From NCBI RefSeq assembly GCF_900110575.1, contig NZ_FOEF01000016.1, forward strand, positions 124,001 through 188,000: DNA of 64,000 nt. Reading direction: 5' to 3'. A program made the translations under genes and the position numbers. Positions 23,375 to 31,685 of this stretch are shown here, in pieces. The DNA comes from Amycolatopsis saalfeldensis. Its GTDB lineage: Bacteria > Actinomycetota > Actinomycetes > Mycobacteriales > Pseudonocardiaceae. Each line of letters opens with the position of its first letter. Within the stretch, counting starts at the first letter, position 1. Below the pieces are notes generated by a model. The model did no database searches. It was not told the DNA's origin and worked only from the letters and a program-made list of their open reading frames with translations.

Positions 23375-24267
23375 TTCGCGGCCTCCAGGGTCTTCGCGGC
23401 GGCTTCCACGGCGGCGCCGACGTCGCCGTCCGGCGGGTACAGCAGGCTCCGGCCCACCACGAGCCCGCGCACCACCTCGTGGCGCAGCGTGCGGCCCCAC
23501 GAGACCAGGTCGGCGGCGGGGTCGCCGGTCGGCACGCCGCCCAGGATCACCACCGGCAGAGTGGTGGCGCCCAGCACGGCGGCGTCCTCAGTGGACGGCA
23601 GCTTCAGCCAGGTGTGCGCGGACGAGACACCGATGCCGGACGCCACGGTCACGGCCCGCGCCAGCGACGTCGCGTCCTTCTGCAGCACCAGCCGCCCGTC
23701 TTCGCGGGTGTAGGGCAGCGGCTCGACCATGGCCATCAGGCCGTACGCGGCCAGCTCGGTGACGGCGTCCGCGCAGGCCTGGAGGGTCGGCACCGTGCCC
23801 GCGTCGGAGTCGACCAGGCGCAGCAGCATCTTGCCGCCGTCGAGCCGGGAGTCGACCAGCGAGGCCGCGTGGTAGCCGGTGAACCGGTCGTCGATCTCCC
23901 AGTCGGCGCCGGCCAGCCCGCCGCGGTTCATCGAGCCGATCACGACCTTTTCGTGCAGCGCGTCGAGCAGCAGCAGCTCCTCGACGACGTCGGGGGTGCC
24001 GAGCAGCCCGTCCACCGCCGGGTTCGCCAGCGCCACCAGCAGCCGCTCCAGCAGCGAGCGGCGGTCGGCCATCGCCAGCGGGTCGCCGCCGACGCCGAGC
24101 GCGCCGCGGGCCGGGTGATCCGCCGCCACGAGGAACAGCGTTCCCTTGTCCGACAACAGGTTCTTGCGCCTTCGCCGCGAGGCGTACGCGCGCCGCACCG
24201 CACCGGGGTCGGTCGCCCGCACGCGCAGCAGCTCGCTCCAGCGCTCGTCGGTCAGCAGGGCCGTCAC
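23371..24267 (-). CDS. Class I aldolase-like TIM barrel, probable 2-deoxy-5-keto-gluconate-6-phosphate aldolase
   Basis: 298-residue (beta/alpha)8-type protein of the actinobacterial Cgl0158/DeoC-like group. V-A-A-D-H-P-A-R-G lies near residue 47, K-V-V-I-G-S-M-N-R near 106, and G-G-K-M-L-L-R-L near 142, where the lysine is a good candidate for Schiff-base formation. In iol clusters a protein of this type takes the place of IolJ, splitting 2-deoxy-5-keto-6-phosphogluconate into malonate semialdehyde and dihydroxyacetone phosphate. No other IolJ-like gene is present, so the assignment rests on context. Overlaps iolC and iolB by 4 bp each. Confidence 0.75.
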   Translation of the reverse strand: MTALLTDERWSELLRVRATDPGAVRRAYASRRRRKNLLSDKGTLFLVAADHPARGALGVGGDPLAMADRRSLLERLLVALANPAVDGLLGTPDVVEELLLLDALHEKVVIGSMNRGGLAGADWEIDDRFTGYHAASLVDSRLDGGKMLLRLVDSDAGTVPTLQACADAVTELAAYGLMAMVEPLPYTREDGRLVLQKDATSLARAVTVASGIGVSSAHTWLKLPSTEDAAVLGATTLPVVILGGVPTGDPAADLVSWGRTLRHEVVRGLVVGRSLLYPPDGDVGAAVEAAAKTLEAAK

Positions 24268-25208
24268 AGCATCTCCTCGATTTCGGCGGCGGTCGGCATG
24301 GCGTCAGCGCAGGCCAGCCGTGAGGCGACCAGGGCGCCGGCCGCGTTCGCGTACTCCGCGATGCGCACCGGGTCCCAGCCGGACAGCAGCCCGTGCACCA
24401 GCGCGCCGCCGAAGCCGTCACCGGCCCCGAGGCCGCAGACCACCTCGATCCGTTGCGGCGGCACGGTCCAGCGGCCTTCAGGGGTGGCGACCAGCACGCC
24501 GTCGGCCCCCTTCTTGATCACGGCGAGCCGCAGGCCGCGCGCGAGCATCCGGTCCGCCGCCTCGTCCGGCTCGGCGGTGCCGACGGCGACCTCCACCTCG
24601 GCCCGGTTGCCGACCGCGACGGTCACGTGGTCCAGCATCCAGCCGATCTCCGCCCGCGCCGTCGCGGCGTCCGGCCAGAACATCGGCCGGTAGTCCAGGT
24701 CCAGCACGGTGTGTTCGCGCCGCCCGCGCGCCTCCAGCATCTTGCGTTGCGTGGCCCGCGCCGGCTCCGTGGAGACACCGGTGCCGGTCACCCACAGCAG
24801 CGGAACCGAACGCACGACGTCCCACGGCACGTCCGCCTCGGTCAGCGTGAGGTCGGGCGCGATGGGGGAGCGGTAGAACAGCAGCGGCGGGTCGGCGGGC
24901 GGGTTCAGCTCGCAGAACACCACCGGCGTCTGGAGGTCCGGCGAGGTGCCGACGTGCTCCGGTGTGACGCCGAACCCGGTCAGCGCCTGGCGCACGTAGT
25001 CGCCGAAGCCGTCCGGGCCGACTTTCGTCAGCACCCCGGTGCGGCGGCCGAGCCGGGCGGCGGCGACCGCGACGTTGGTCGCGGTCCCGCCGAGCGACTT
25101 GGCGAAGGTGGCCACTTCGGCCAGCGGCACGCCGCTCTGCTCGGGGTAGAGGTCCACCCCGACCCGGCCGACGGTCAGCGCTTCGATCGGCATCTCTTGG
25201 ACAGTCAC
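24264..25208 (-). CDS. iolC: 5-dehydro-2-deoxygluconokinase (PfkB family)
   Basis: Sugar kinase of the PfkB/ribokinase family, 314 residues from the GTG at 25208, which follows GGAGG by 5 bp; starts at 25214 (GTG) or 25193 (ATG) are possible. N-terminal signature G-G-T-A-T-N-V-A-V-A-A-A-R-L-G and C-terminal catalytic signature G-L-G-A-G-D-G-F-G-G-A-L (general-base Asp in G-A-G-D) are intact. D-L-Y-P-E-Q-S-G-V-P-L near the start is typical of IolC. Phosphorylates 2-deoxy-5-keto-gluconate before aldol cleavage. Confidence 0.92.
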   Translation of the reverse strand: MTVQEMPIEALTVGRVGVDLYPEQSGVPLAEVATFAKSLGGTATNVAVAAARLGRRTGVLTKVGPDGFGDYVRQALTGFGVTPEHVGTSPDLQTPVVFCELNPPADPPLLFYRSPIAPDLTLTEADVPWDVVRSVPLLWVTGTGVSTEPARATQRKMLEARGRREHTVLDLDYRPMFWPDAATARAEIGWMLDHVTVAVGNRAEVEVAVGTAEPDEAADRMLARGLRLAVIKKGADGVLVATPEGRWTVPPQRIEVVCGLGAGDGFGGALVHGLLSGWDPVRIAEYANAAGALVASRLACADAMPTAAEIEEML

Positions 25209-25233
25209 GGTCACCTCCGCCGGACCACGGGTG

Positions 25234-26019
25234 TCACGGGGTTTCCGCGGCACGCAGCTCGTGTTCGAGTGCTTCCAGTTCGGCGCCGCCCGCCATCTGC
25301 CGCGTCAGCTCGCCGATGTCGATCTCCGGCTTCTCGTACGAGCCGAGCGCGGCACCCCGCTTGAGCAGCAGGAACCGGTCCGCGACCGGGTACGCGTGGT
25401 GGGGGTTGTGCGTGATCAGCACCACGCCGAGCCCGCGGTCACGGGCCTGCGCGACGTACTTGAGCACCACCCCGGCCTGCTTCACGCCGAGCGCGGCGGT
25501 CGGCTCGTCGAGGATCAGCACCTTGGCGCCGAAGTGGACCGCCCGCGCGATCGCGACGCACTGCCGCTCGCCGCCGGACAGCGTGCCCACCGGCTGTTCG
25601 ACGTCACGAAGGTCGATGCCCATGTCGGCCAGCGCCTTCTTGGTCGTCTCCCGGCCCTTCTTCCGGTCCAGCGCGCGGAACGGGCCGAAGCCGACCGTGG
25701 GCTCGGAGCCGAGGAAGAAGTTGCGCCACACGCTCATCAGCGGCACCACCGCGAGGTCCTGGTAGACCGTGGCGATGCCGCGGTCCAGCGCCTCGCGCGG
25801 CGAGGCGAACCGCACGGGCCCGCCCTCCACCAGGAACTCGCCGCGGTCGTGCTGGTGCACCCCGGCCAGGATCTTGATCAGCGTGGACTTGCCGGCGCCG
25901 TTGTCGCCGAGCACGCAGGTGACCTCGCCCGCGTTGACCACTGTGGACACATCACGCAGCGCCACGACGCTGCCGTACATCTTGCCGATGTCCTTGACTT
26001 CGATCAGCGGGGCGTTCAT
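25234..26019 (-). CDS. Sugar (inositol) ABC transporter ATP-binding protein
   Basis: ABC ATPase of 261 residues with Walker A G-D-N-G-A-G-K-S-T, signature L-S-G-G-E-R-Q, Walker B V-L-I-L-D-E-P-T-A-A-L and switch His in L-I-T-H-N. Unlike RbsA-type proteins, it has one rather than two nucleotide-binding domains, as in FrcA-like carbohydrate importers. ATG at 26019 overlaps the permease stop by 4 bp. With the permease and binding protein it forms a CUT2-type importer. Inositol specificity is inferred from the operon. Confidence 0.9.
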   Translation of the reverse strand: MNAPLIEVKDIGKMYGSVVALRDVSTVVNAGEVTCVLGDNGAGKSTLIKILAGVHQHDRGEFLVEGGPVRFASPREALDRGIATVYQDLAVVPLMSVWRNFFLGSEPTVGFGPFRALDRKKGRETTKKALADMGIDLRDVEQPVGTLSGGERQCVAIARAVHFGAKVLILDEPTAALGVKQAGVVLKYVAQARDRGLGVVLITHNPHHAYPVADRFLLLKRGAALGSYEKPEIDIGELTRQMAGGAELEALEHELRAAETP

Positions 26020-27050
26020 CGCCGGACCCTTTCCGCGCGTCGCCGGAAGGCGTTGTTGACCAGGACCGCGGCCAGCAGCATGATGCCGAGGAACAGCATG
26101 AACCAGTCGCTGTCCCAGCCGGCGAACACGATGCCCTGGCGCGCCATGCCGAAGATCAGCGCGCCGATCGCCGCGCCCACGGCCGAGCCGAAGCCGCCGG
26201 TGAGCAGGCAGCCGCCGATCACCGCCGCGATGATGTACTGGAACTCCAGCCCGATGCCCTGGTTCGCCTGCACGGTGGCGAACCGCAGGATGTTGATCGA
26301 GCCGACCAGCCACGCCGCGAGCGCCGTGCCCATGAACAGCAGGATCTTCGTGCGCACCACCGGCACGCCGACCGCGCGGGAGCTGGGCGAGGAGCCGCCG
26401 ACCGCGAAGATCCAGTTGCCGAAGCGGGTCCGCACGAGCAGCCAGGAGGCCACCGCGGCGACGCCGATCCACCACACGATGGAGATCTGGAACGGCGTGC
26501 CCCCGATGTCCACTGTGGAGGCGAACACGAACCCGGCCGAGGCGTAGCCGTCGGTCGAGCGCATGCCGGAGACCTGCACGGTGCCGGTCACCAGCCGCGT
26601 GACGCCCAGGTTCAGCCCTTGCAGCGCGAGGAACGTGCCGAGCGTGACGATGAAGCTGGGCAGGCCGGTTTTCATCACCAGCCAGCCGTTGAAAGCGCCT
26701 ACTGCCAACGCGAAGACCAGCGAGACCAGGAGCGCGAGCCAGACGTTCCAGCCCGCCTCGGTCGCCAGGATCGCCGTGACCAGCGAGGTCGACGCCGTCA
26801 TCACACCGGCGGACAGGTCGAACTCGCCGCCGACCATGAGCAGGGAGACGGCGACGGCCATGATGCCGAGCGTCGCCGCGTCGTCGAGCCAGGTCGCGGC
26901 GCCGCTGGCGCTGAAGAACTTGTCCGTGACGAAGGTGAAGAACAGGAACACGACAATGGCGCCGAGCAGCGAGCCGATCTCCGGCCGGACGATCAGCCGG
27001 TCCCGCAGCCGTGGTTTCACGAACCGCTCGTCGAGCGTGGTGGTGGTCAT
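26016..27050 (-). CDS. Sugar (inositol) ABC transporter permease
   Basis: RbsC/XylH-type permease, 344 residues with about nine to ten membrane segments. The segments G-G-E-F-D-L-S-A-G (near residue 75), G-L-P-S-F-I-V-T-L-G-T and G-S-I-N-I-L-R are characteristic of CUT2 permeases; the E-F-D-L-S-A-G loop contacts the ATPase. It ends in a basic tail (R-R-R-A-E-R-V-R-R). Overlaps both neighbours by 4 bp, so the three transporter genes are translationally coupled. Confidence 0.92.
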   Translation of the reverse strand: MTTTTLDERFVKPRLRDRLIVRPEIGSLLGAIVVFLFFTFVTDKFFSASGAATWLDDAATLGIMAVAVSLLMVGGEFDLSAGVMTASTSLVTAILATEAGWNVWLALLVSLVFALAVGAFNGWLVMKTGLPSFIVTLGTFLALQGLNLGVTRLVTGTVQVSGMRSTDGYASAGFVFASTVDIGGTPFQISIVWWIGVAAVASWLLVRTRFGNWIFAVGGSSPSSRAVGVPVVRTKILLFMGTALAAWLVGSINILRFATVQANQGIGLEFQYIIAAVIGGCLLTGGFGSAVGAAIGALIFGMARQGIVFAGWDSDWFMLFLGIMLLAAVLVNNAFRRRAERVRR

Positions 27051-28057
27051 CGGGTGCCCCTCTGCACGTACTGGCCGACCTTGTCCACTGTGGATTTGTC
27101 GACCAGGTCGGGTCCGGTGAGCACCGGCTTGCCGCCGCCGACGACGTTCGCGTTGTCCCGGTAGAGCTTCAGGAACATCACCGGCAGGTAGCCCTGCTCG
27201 TACTGCTGTTGGTCGACGGCGAACAGCACGTCGCCGCTCTTGATCGCGGCCACCACGTCGGAGTTCAGGTCGAACGTGCCGACCTGCGCCTTCGAGCCCA
27301 CGGTCTTGATCGCGCTCACCGCGCGGGCCGCCACCTGCGAGCTCAGCGTGAGCACGGCGTCGATCGACGGGTCGGTCTGCACCGCGCCGCGGATGCGCGA
27401 TTCGGCGTCGGTGGGGTTGGTGATGTCCACCTGCAGGGTCTGCACGGCGCCGCCGAACCCGCTCTTGGCACCGTCGCAGCGCTGCGCCTGGCCGACGTTG
27501 CCGGCCTCGTGGATCACGCAGAGCAGCTTCTTCTTGCCGAGGTCCTTGAACTTCTTGCCGGCCTCCTGGCCGGCGATCGACTCGTTCTGGCCCACGTGGG
27601 TCAGCGCGCCGAACGCCGCGCTCTTGTCCTCGCCGGAGTTGATGGTGATCACCGGGATGCCCGCGTGCACCGCCGCCTCGATCGAGGGCTGGAGCGCCTC
27701 CGGGTTGGCCATCGACACCACCAGGCCGCCGATCTGCTGGGCGACGGCATTGTCGATCAGCTTGGCCTGGGCGCCGGGATCGCCGTCGGAGTTGTACTCG
27801 ACCTGGACGCCCAGGTCCTTGCCGGCCTGTTCGGCGCCGTTCTTCACCACGTTCCAGAACGCGTCGCCCGCGGTGCCGTGCGTGATCACCGCGACCTTGA
27901 GCGGGCCGCTGCTCTCCACCGGCGCGCCCGTGGGTGCCGCCTTCTCCTCGGCGGCGGGCCCGGTGCACGCGGACAGCAGCAGCAACCCGGCCACGGCGGC
28001 CAACCCGGCCCTGACCCGGCGCGGTCGTGGCCGGCCGCGCTTCAAGCGATGGGACAT
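27047..28057 (-). CDS. Inositol/sugar ABC transporter substrate-binding lipoprotein
   Basis: 336-residue periplasmic-binding-protein-like I protein. A basic N-terminus and hydrophobic stretch lead into the lipobox L-L-L-S-A-C (Cys near residue 31), so it should be a membrane-anchored lipoprotein. The mature part has the two-lobe CUT2 pattern: V-A-V-I-T-H-G-T-A-G-D-A-F-W, G-L-V-V-S-M-A-N-P-E and I-D-A-V-L-T-L-S-S. It is first of the three transporter genes, 34 bp after iolE. The ligand is presumed to be myo-inositol. Confidence 0.92.
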   Translation of the reverse strand: MSHRLKRGRPRPRRVRAGLAAVAGLLLLSACTGPAAEEKAAPTGAPVESSGPLKVAVITHGTAGDAFWNVVKNGAEQAGKDLGVQVEYNSDGDPGAQAKLIDNAVAQQIGGLVVSMANPEALQPSIEAAVHAGIPVITINSGEDKSAAFGALTHVGQNESIAGQEAGKKFKDLGKKKLLCVIHEAGNVGQAQRCDGAKSGFGGAVQTLQVDITNPTDAESRIRGAVQTDPSIDAVLTLSSQVAARAVSAIKTVGSKAQVGTFDLNSDVVAAIKSGDVLFAVDQQQYEQGYLPVMFLKLYRDNANVVGGGKPVLTGPDLVDKSTVDKVGQYVQRGTR

Positions 28058-28091
28058 CGTCGTCTCTCCTCGCTTCTTCCTTCGGTACGCG

Positions 28092-28979
28092 TCAGCCGAG
28101 CCGGCTGACGATCTCGCCGAGGTGGGCGAGGCTGGTCGCCACGTCCCGCTTCGGCAGGTCCACCGGGCTGCGCTCGTCCAGCGCGGTGTCCTGCTCGAGG
28201 ACGTACCAGCCGTCGTAGCCCGCTTCGTGCACGAAGCGAACCATGGCTTCGATGTCCACGTCACCCTCCCCGAGCGGGACGTACAGACCTCGGCCCACCG
28301 CCTCGGCGTACGGGAGCTTCCCGGCGCGGACGGCCTCGGCCAGTTCGCCGCGCACGTCCTTCAGGTGCAGGTGCCCGACGCGCTCGGGGAACTTCCTGGC
28401 CAGCTCCACCGGGTCCGTGCCGCCGATCAGCAGGTGGCCGGTGTCCAGGCACAGCGGCAGGTCGGAGTCGGCGAGGAACCGCTCGACCTCGGCCTGGGTC
28501 TCGGCATGCGTGCCGACGTGCGGGTGCAGCACGGTTTTGAGCCCGTGCGCCGCGGCCAAGTCGCGGATCTTCCCGGCGGTGCTGATCAAAGTGGACCATT
28601 CGGCCTCGCTGAGCGCGGGCCGTTCGTCGTAGCCTTCGAGCCCGGTCGCCGCCGCGAGCACCAGCACCTCGGCGCCGCACGCGGCGAACAGCGCGGCGGA
28701 GTCCTCGGCCTCGGCGAGCGCGGCTTCGGGATTTTCGTGCAGCACCACGGCGAGGAAGCCGCCGATGAGCCGGAGGCCGTGGCCGCCCAGCAGGGTTTTG
28801 AGCTCGGCGGGCTCCCGCGGCAGATACCCGGGCGGGCCCAGTTCGGTGGCGGTGACGCCCAGCTCGGCCATCTCGCCCAGCACGGTCGGCGCGTCGAGCA
28901 CCCGGCCCCAGCCGGGCACTTCGCACACACCCCAGGAGATCGGCGCGGCGGCGACGCGGATGCTCGGCTTCGCTGTCAT
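28092..28979 (-). CDS. iolE: Inosose dehydratase-type sugar isomerase/epimerase
   Basis: Xylose-isomerase-like TIM barrel, 295 residues. It begins A-A-A-P-I-S-W-G-V-C-E-V-P, a segment typical of IolE/MocC proteins, and has metal-ligand candidates in V-L-H-P-H-V-G-T-H, C-L-D-T-G-H and L-H-L-K-D-V. IolE dehydrates scyllo-inosose to trihydroxycyclohexanedione. It is first in the minus-strand operon, directly behind the divergent operator region. IolH/IolI-type isomerases share the fold, but a pathway dehydratase is otherwise lacking, so IolE is preferred. Confidence 0.87.
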   Translation of the reverse strand: MTAKPSIRVAAAPISWGVCEVPGWGRVLDAPTVLGEMAELGVTATELGPPGYLPREPAELKTLLGGHGLRLIGGFLAVVLHENPEAALAEAEDSAALFAACGAEVLVLAAATGLEGYDERPALSEAEWSTLISTAGKIRDLAAAHGLKTVLHPHVGTHAETQAEVERFLADSDLPLCLDTGHLLIGGTDPVELARKFPERVGHLHLKDVRGELAEAVRAGKLPYAEAVGRGLYVPLGEGDVDIEAMVRFVHEAGYDGWYVLEQDTALDERSPVDLPKRDVATSLAHLGEIVSRLG

Positions 28980-29023
28980 GGATCCCTTTCCGTGGTCTCC
29001 CGGCGGCTCTCGGCCGGGTGGCG

Positions 29024-29065
29024 TTGGAGCGCTCTATTGATTGGAGCGCTCTAATCATGTAACGT
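29024..29065. promoter_or_regulatory. Twin LacI-type operators in divergent iol promoters
   Basis: Two near-identical palindromes, TTGGAGCGCTCTA (29024-29036) and TTGGAGCGCTCTAA (29041-29054), share the GAGCGCTC core and are 17 bp apart centre to centre. For the regulator gene, TTGATT (29037-29042) and TAACGT (29060-29065) make a -35/-10 pair at 17 bp. On the minus strand TTACAT and AATAGA, 18 bp apart, could serve iolE. The operators overlap both promoters, so one repressor can close both operons and itself. Confidence 0.75.
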
Positions 29066-29124
29066 CCGGCACAGCGAAGTCAAGGCCGGAAATCGGCTCC
29101 CACCCCAGGCTCGGAGGTCCGCGA

Positions 29125-30126
29125 ATGGCGAGGCCCACCATGGAGGACGTCGCCGCGCGGGCGGGCGTTTCCCGGGCACTGGTGTCGCTGGTGATGCGCG
29201 GATCGCCGAAGGTTTCAGCGATCCGCCGTCAGGCCGTGCTGACCGCGGCCGACGAGCTGGGCTACTCGCCGCACGTGATGGCCCGCTCGCTGGCCAGCCG
29301 CACGTCCACTGTGCTCGGTGTGATGGTGAGCGACCTGCGCAACGCCTTCTTCGCCGACGTGGTGGAGGGGCTCGACGCGGCGGCGCAGGCGGCCGGGTTC
29401 GACCTGATCCTCAACACCGGCGGGCGCAACCCCGCACGGGAGAGCGCGGCGTTGCGGAGCCTGCTTTCCTTCCGCCCGGCCGGAATCGTGCTGCTCTCGC
29501 CGGTGGTGCCGACGGCCGCCATCGAAGCGGCCGGGCTCCAGTGCCCGACCGTGCTCGTCTCCCGGACTTCGCGGGTGGCCGGCGTCGACACGGTCAACGA
29601 CGACGGCGAGGTCGGCTCCCGGCTGGCCGTCGACCACCTCGTGGGCCTCGGCCACCGGCGGATCGCGCACCTCGACGGCGGGCCGGCGGTCAGCACTGCC
29701 GCCGCGCGCCGGCGCGGCTTCCAGGCCGCGATGCGCGAGCACGGGCTGGAGCCGATCGTGGTGCGCAGCGAGCACACCGACACCGCGGGGGAGAAGGCGG
29801 TGCGGGAGCTGCTCACCACCTACGACCGGGCGGAGCTGCCGACCGGATTGGTGGCGGGCAACGACTTCAACGCCGTCGGCGCCATCTCGGCGCTGGAGGA
29901 AAACGGCCTGCGGGTGCCCGGCGACGTCTCCGTGGTCGGCTACGACAACACGTCACTGGCCAGCCTCCGGCACATCTCACTGACCACTGTGGACCAGCCG
30001 CGCACCGAGATGGGCCGGCTGGCGCTGGAGACCCTGCTGGAGCGCGTGCGCGGCGAGCGCGTCAAGTCGGTCCGGCACCTGCTGCAGCCCTCCCTGGTGG
30101 TCCGCTCGACCACCGCGAGCCGCTAG
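29125..30126 (+). CDS. LacI-family regulator of inositol catabolism
   Basis: LacI-type repressor, 333 residues, ATG at 29125 with GGAGG 7 bp upstream. N-terminal HTH: M-E-D-V-A-A-R-A-G-V-S-R-A-L-V-S-L-V-M (the family usually has T-V-S; here A-L-V-S) and the hinge helix region H-V-M-A-R-S-L-A-S. The sugar-binding core follows (V-L-G-V-M-V-S-D-L, then V-V-G-Y-D-N-T-S-L-A). It probably binds the two GAGCGCTC operators upstream and is released by inositol or a catabolite; the inducer is not known from sequence. Confidence 0.88.
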   Translation: MARPTMEDVAARAGVSRALVSLVMRGSPKVSAIRRQAVLTAADELGYSPHVMARSLASRTSTVLGVMVSDLRNAFFADVVEGLDAAAQAAGFDLILNTGGRNPARESAALRSLLSFRPAGIVLLSPVVPTAAIEAAGLQCPTVLVSRTSRVAGVDTVNDDGEVGSRLAVDHLVGLGHRRIAHLDGGPAVSTAAARRRGFQAAMREHGLEPIVVRSEHTDTAGEKAVRELLTTYDRAELPTGLVAGNDFNAVGAISALEENGLRVPGDVSVVGYDNTSLASLRHISLTTVDQPRTEMGRLALETLLERVRGERVKSVRHLLQPSLVVRSTTASR

Positions 30127-30151
30127 ATCCGTTCCAGGAGTGGAGAACCCC

Positions 30152-31645
30152 GTGACCGAACTCGTCCAGCACTGGATCGACGGCGCCCGCGCCCCCGGCG
30201 TCTCGCGCCGCCGCGGTGACGTCTTCCAGCCCGCGACCGGCGAGGTGGCCCGTCAGGTGGTGCTCGCCGGGCAGTCCGATGTGGACGCCGCGGTCGCGTC
30301 CGCGGTCAAGGCCTCGCGTGACTGGGCCGAAAGCTCGCTCTCGCAGCGCACGAAGATCATGTTCGCGTTCCGCCAGCTGGTGGCGGACCACCGGGACGAG
30401 CTGGCGGGGCTGATCACCGCCGAGCACGGCAAGGTGCTCGGCGACGCCGCCGGCGAGGTCCAGCGCGGCCTCGAGGTGGTGGAGTTCGCGTGCGGCATCG
30501 CGCAGGTGCTGAAGGGCGAGCGTTCCGAGCAGGTTTCCCGCGGCATCGACGCGTATTCGCTGCGGCAGCCACTGGGCGTGGTCGCCGGCATCACGCCGTT
30601 CAACTTCCCGGTGATGGTGCCGATGTGGATGTTCCCGGTAGCCATCGCCTGCGGGAACACGTTTGTGCTCAAGCCTTCCGACCGCGACCCGTCGGCGTCG
30701 GTGCGGCTGGCGGAGCTGTTCGCCGAGGCGGGCCTGCCGCCGGGGGTGCTCAACGTCGTCCAGGGTGACGCCGAGGCGGTGAACGCGCTGCTCGCGCACC
30801 CGGACGTCGCGGGCGTCTCGTTCGTCGGGTCCACCCCGATCGCGCGGCACGTCTACGAAACGGCGACGGCCGCGGGCAAGCGGGTGCAGGCGCTCGGCGG
30901 CGCCAAGAACCACATGGTCGTGCTGCCGGACGCCGACCTCGACGGCGCGGCCGACGCCGCCGTGTCCGCGGGCTACGGCAGCGCGGGCGAACGCTGCATG
31001 GCCATCTCCGTGGTCGTCGCGGTCGGCGATACGGGTGACGAGCTGGTCGAGGCCATCGCCGAGCGGACCCGCCTGCTGAAGACCGGCCCGGGCACCGACG
31101 AGGCCTCGCAGATGGGCCCGGTCGTCACCGCGGCCGCGCGGGATCGCGTTATGTCCTATGTGGACGCCGGGGAGGCGGCGGGCGCGAAGCTGGTCGTCGA
31201 CGGCCGCGGCTTCGCGTCCGAGGGTCACGACGGCGGTTTCTGGGTCGGGCCCACGCTGTTCGACCACGTGACGCCCGAGATGAGCGTGTACACCGACGAG
31301 ATCTTCGGCCCGGTGCTCGCCGTGGTGCGAGCGGACTCGTTCGAAGCCGCGCTGGAGCTGGTCAACGCCAACCCGTACGGCAACGGCACCGCCATCTTCA
31401 CCGCCGACGGGCTGGCCGCGCGCGAGTTCGAGCGGCGCGTGACGGTCGGCATGGTCGGCATCAACGTGCCCATCCCGGTCCCGATGGCCTACTACTCCTT
31501 CGGCGGCTGGAAGGACTCGCTGTTCGGCGACACCCACGTGCACGGCGCCGAGGGCGTCCGCTTCTACACCAGGGCCAAGGCGGTGACGTCGCGCTGGCCG
31601 CGGCAGGCCCACGGCGTCGACCTGGGTTTCCCGGCCCACGGCTAG
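30152..31645 (+). CDS. iolA: CoA-acylating (methyl)malonate-semialdehyde dehydrogenase
   Basis: Aldehyde dehydrogenase of 497 residues, GTG at 30152 with TGGAG 8 bp upstream. The MmsA type is indicated by I-T-P-F-N-F-P-V-M-V-P-M-W and nucleophile Cys in G-S-A-G-E-R-C-M-A-I-S near residue 285, and by the absence of the usual catalytic Glu (the segment reads Q-A-L-G-G-A-K-N-H). It converts malonate semialdehyde to acetyl-CoA and CO2, the last step of the inositol route, and may also serve valine breakdown. Lies 25 bp after the LacI gene. Confidence 0.92.
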   Translation: MTELVQHWIDGARAPGVSRRRGDVFQPATGEVARQVVLAGQSDVDAAVASAVKASRDWAESSLSQRTKIMFAFRQLVADHRDELAGLITAEHGKVLGDAAGEVQRGLEVVEFACGIAQVLKGERSEQVSRGIDAYSLRQPLGVVAGITPFNFPVMVPMWMFPVAIACGNTFVLKPSDRDPSASVRLAELFAEAGLPPGVLNVVQGDAEAVNALLAHPDVAGVSFVGSTPIARHVYETATAAGKRVQALGGAKNHMVVLPDADLDGAADAAVSAGYGSAGERCMAISVVVAVGDTGDELVEAIAERTRLLKTGPGTDEASQMGPVVTAAARDRVMSYVDAGEAAGAKLVVDGRGFASEGHDGGFWVGPTLFDHVTPEMSVYTDEIFGPVLAVVRADSFEAALELVNANPYGNGTAIFTADGLAAREFERRVTVGMVGINVPIPVPMAYYSFGGWKDSLFGDTHVHGAEGVRFYTRAKAVTSRWPRQAHGVDLGFPAHG

Positions 31646-31685
31646 CCCAGTGCTTCACCCACGCACCAGCAGGAGGAGTTCAAGG

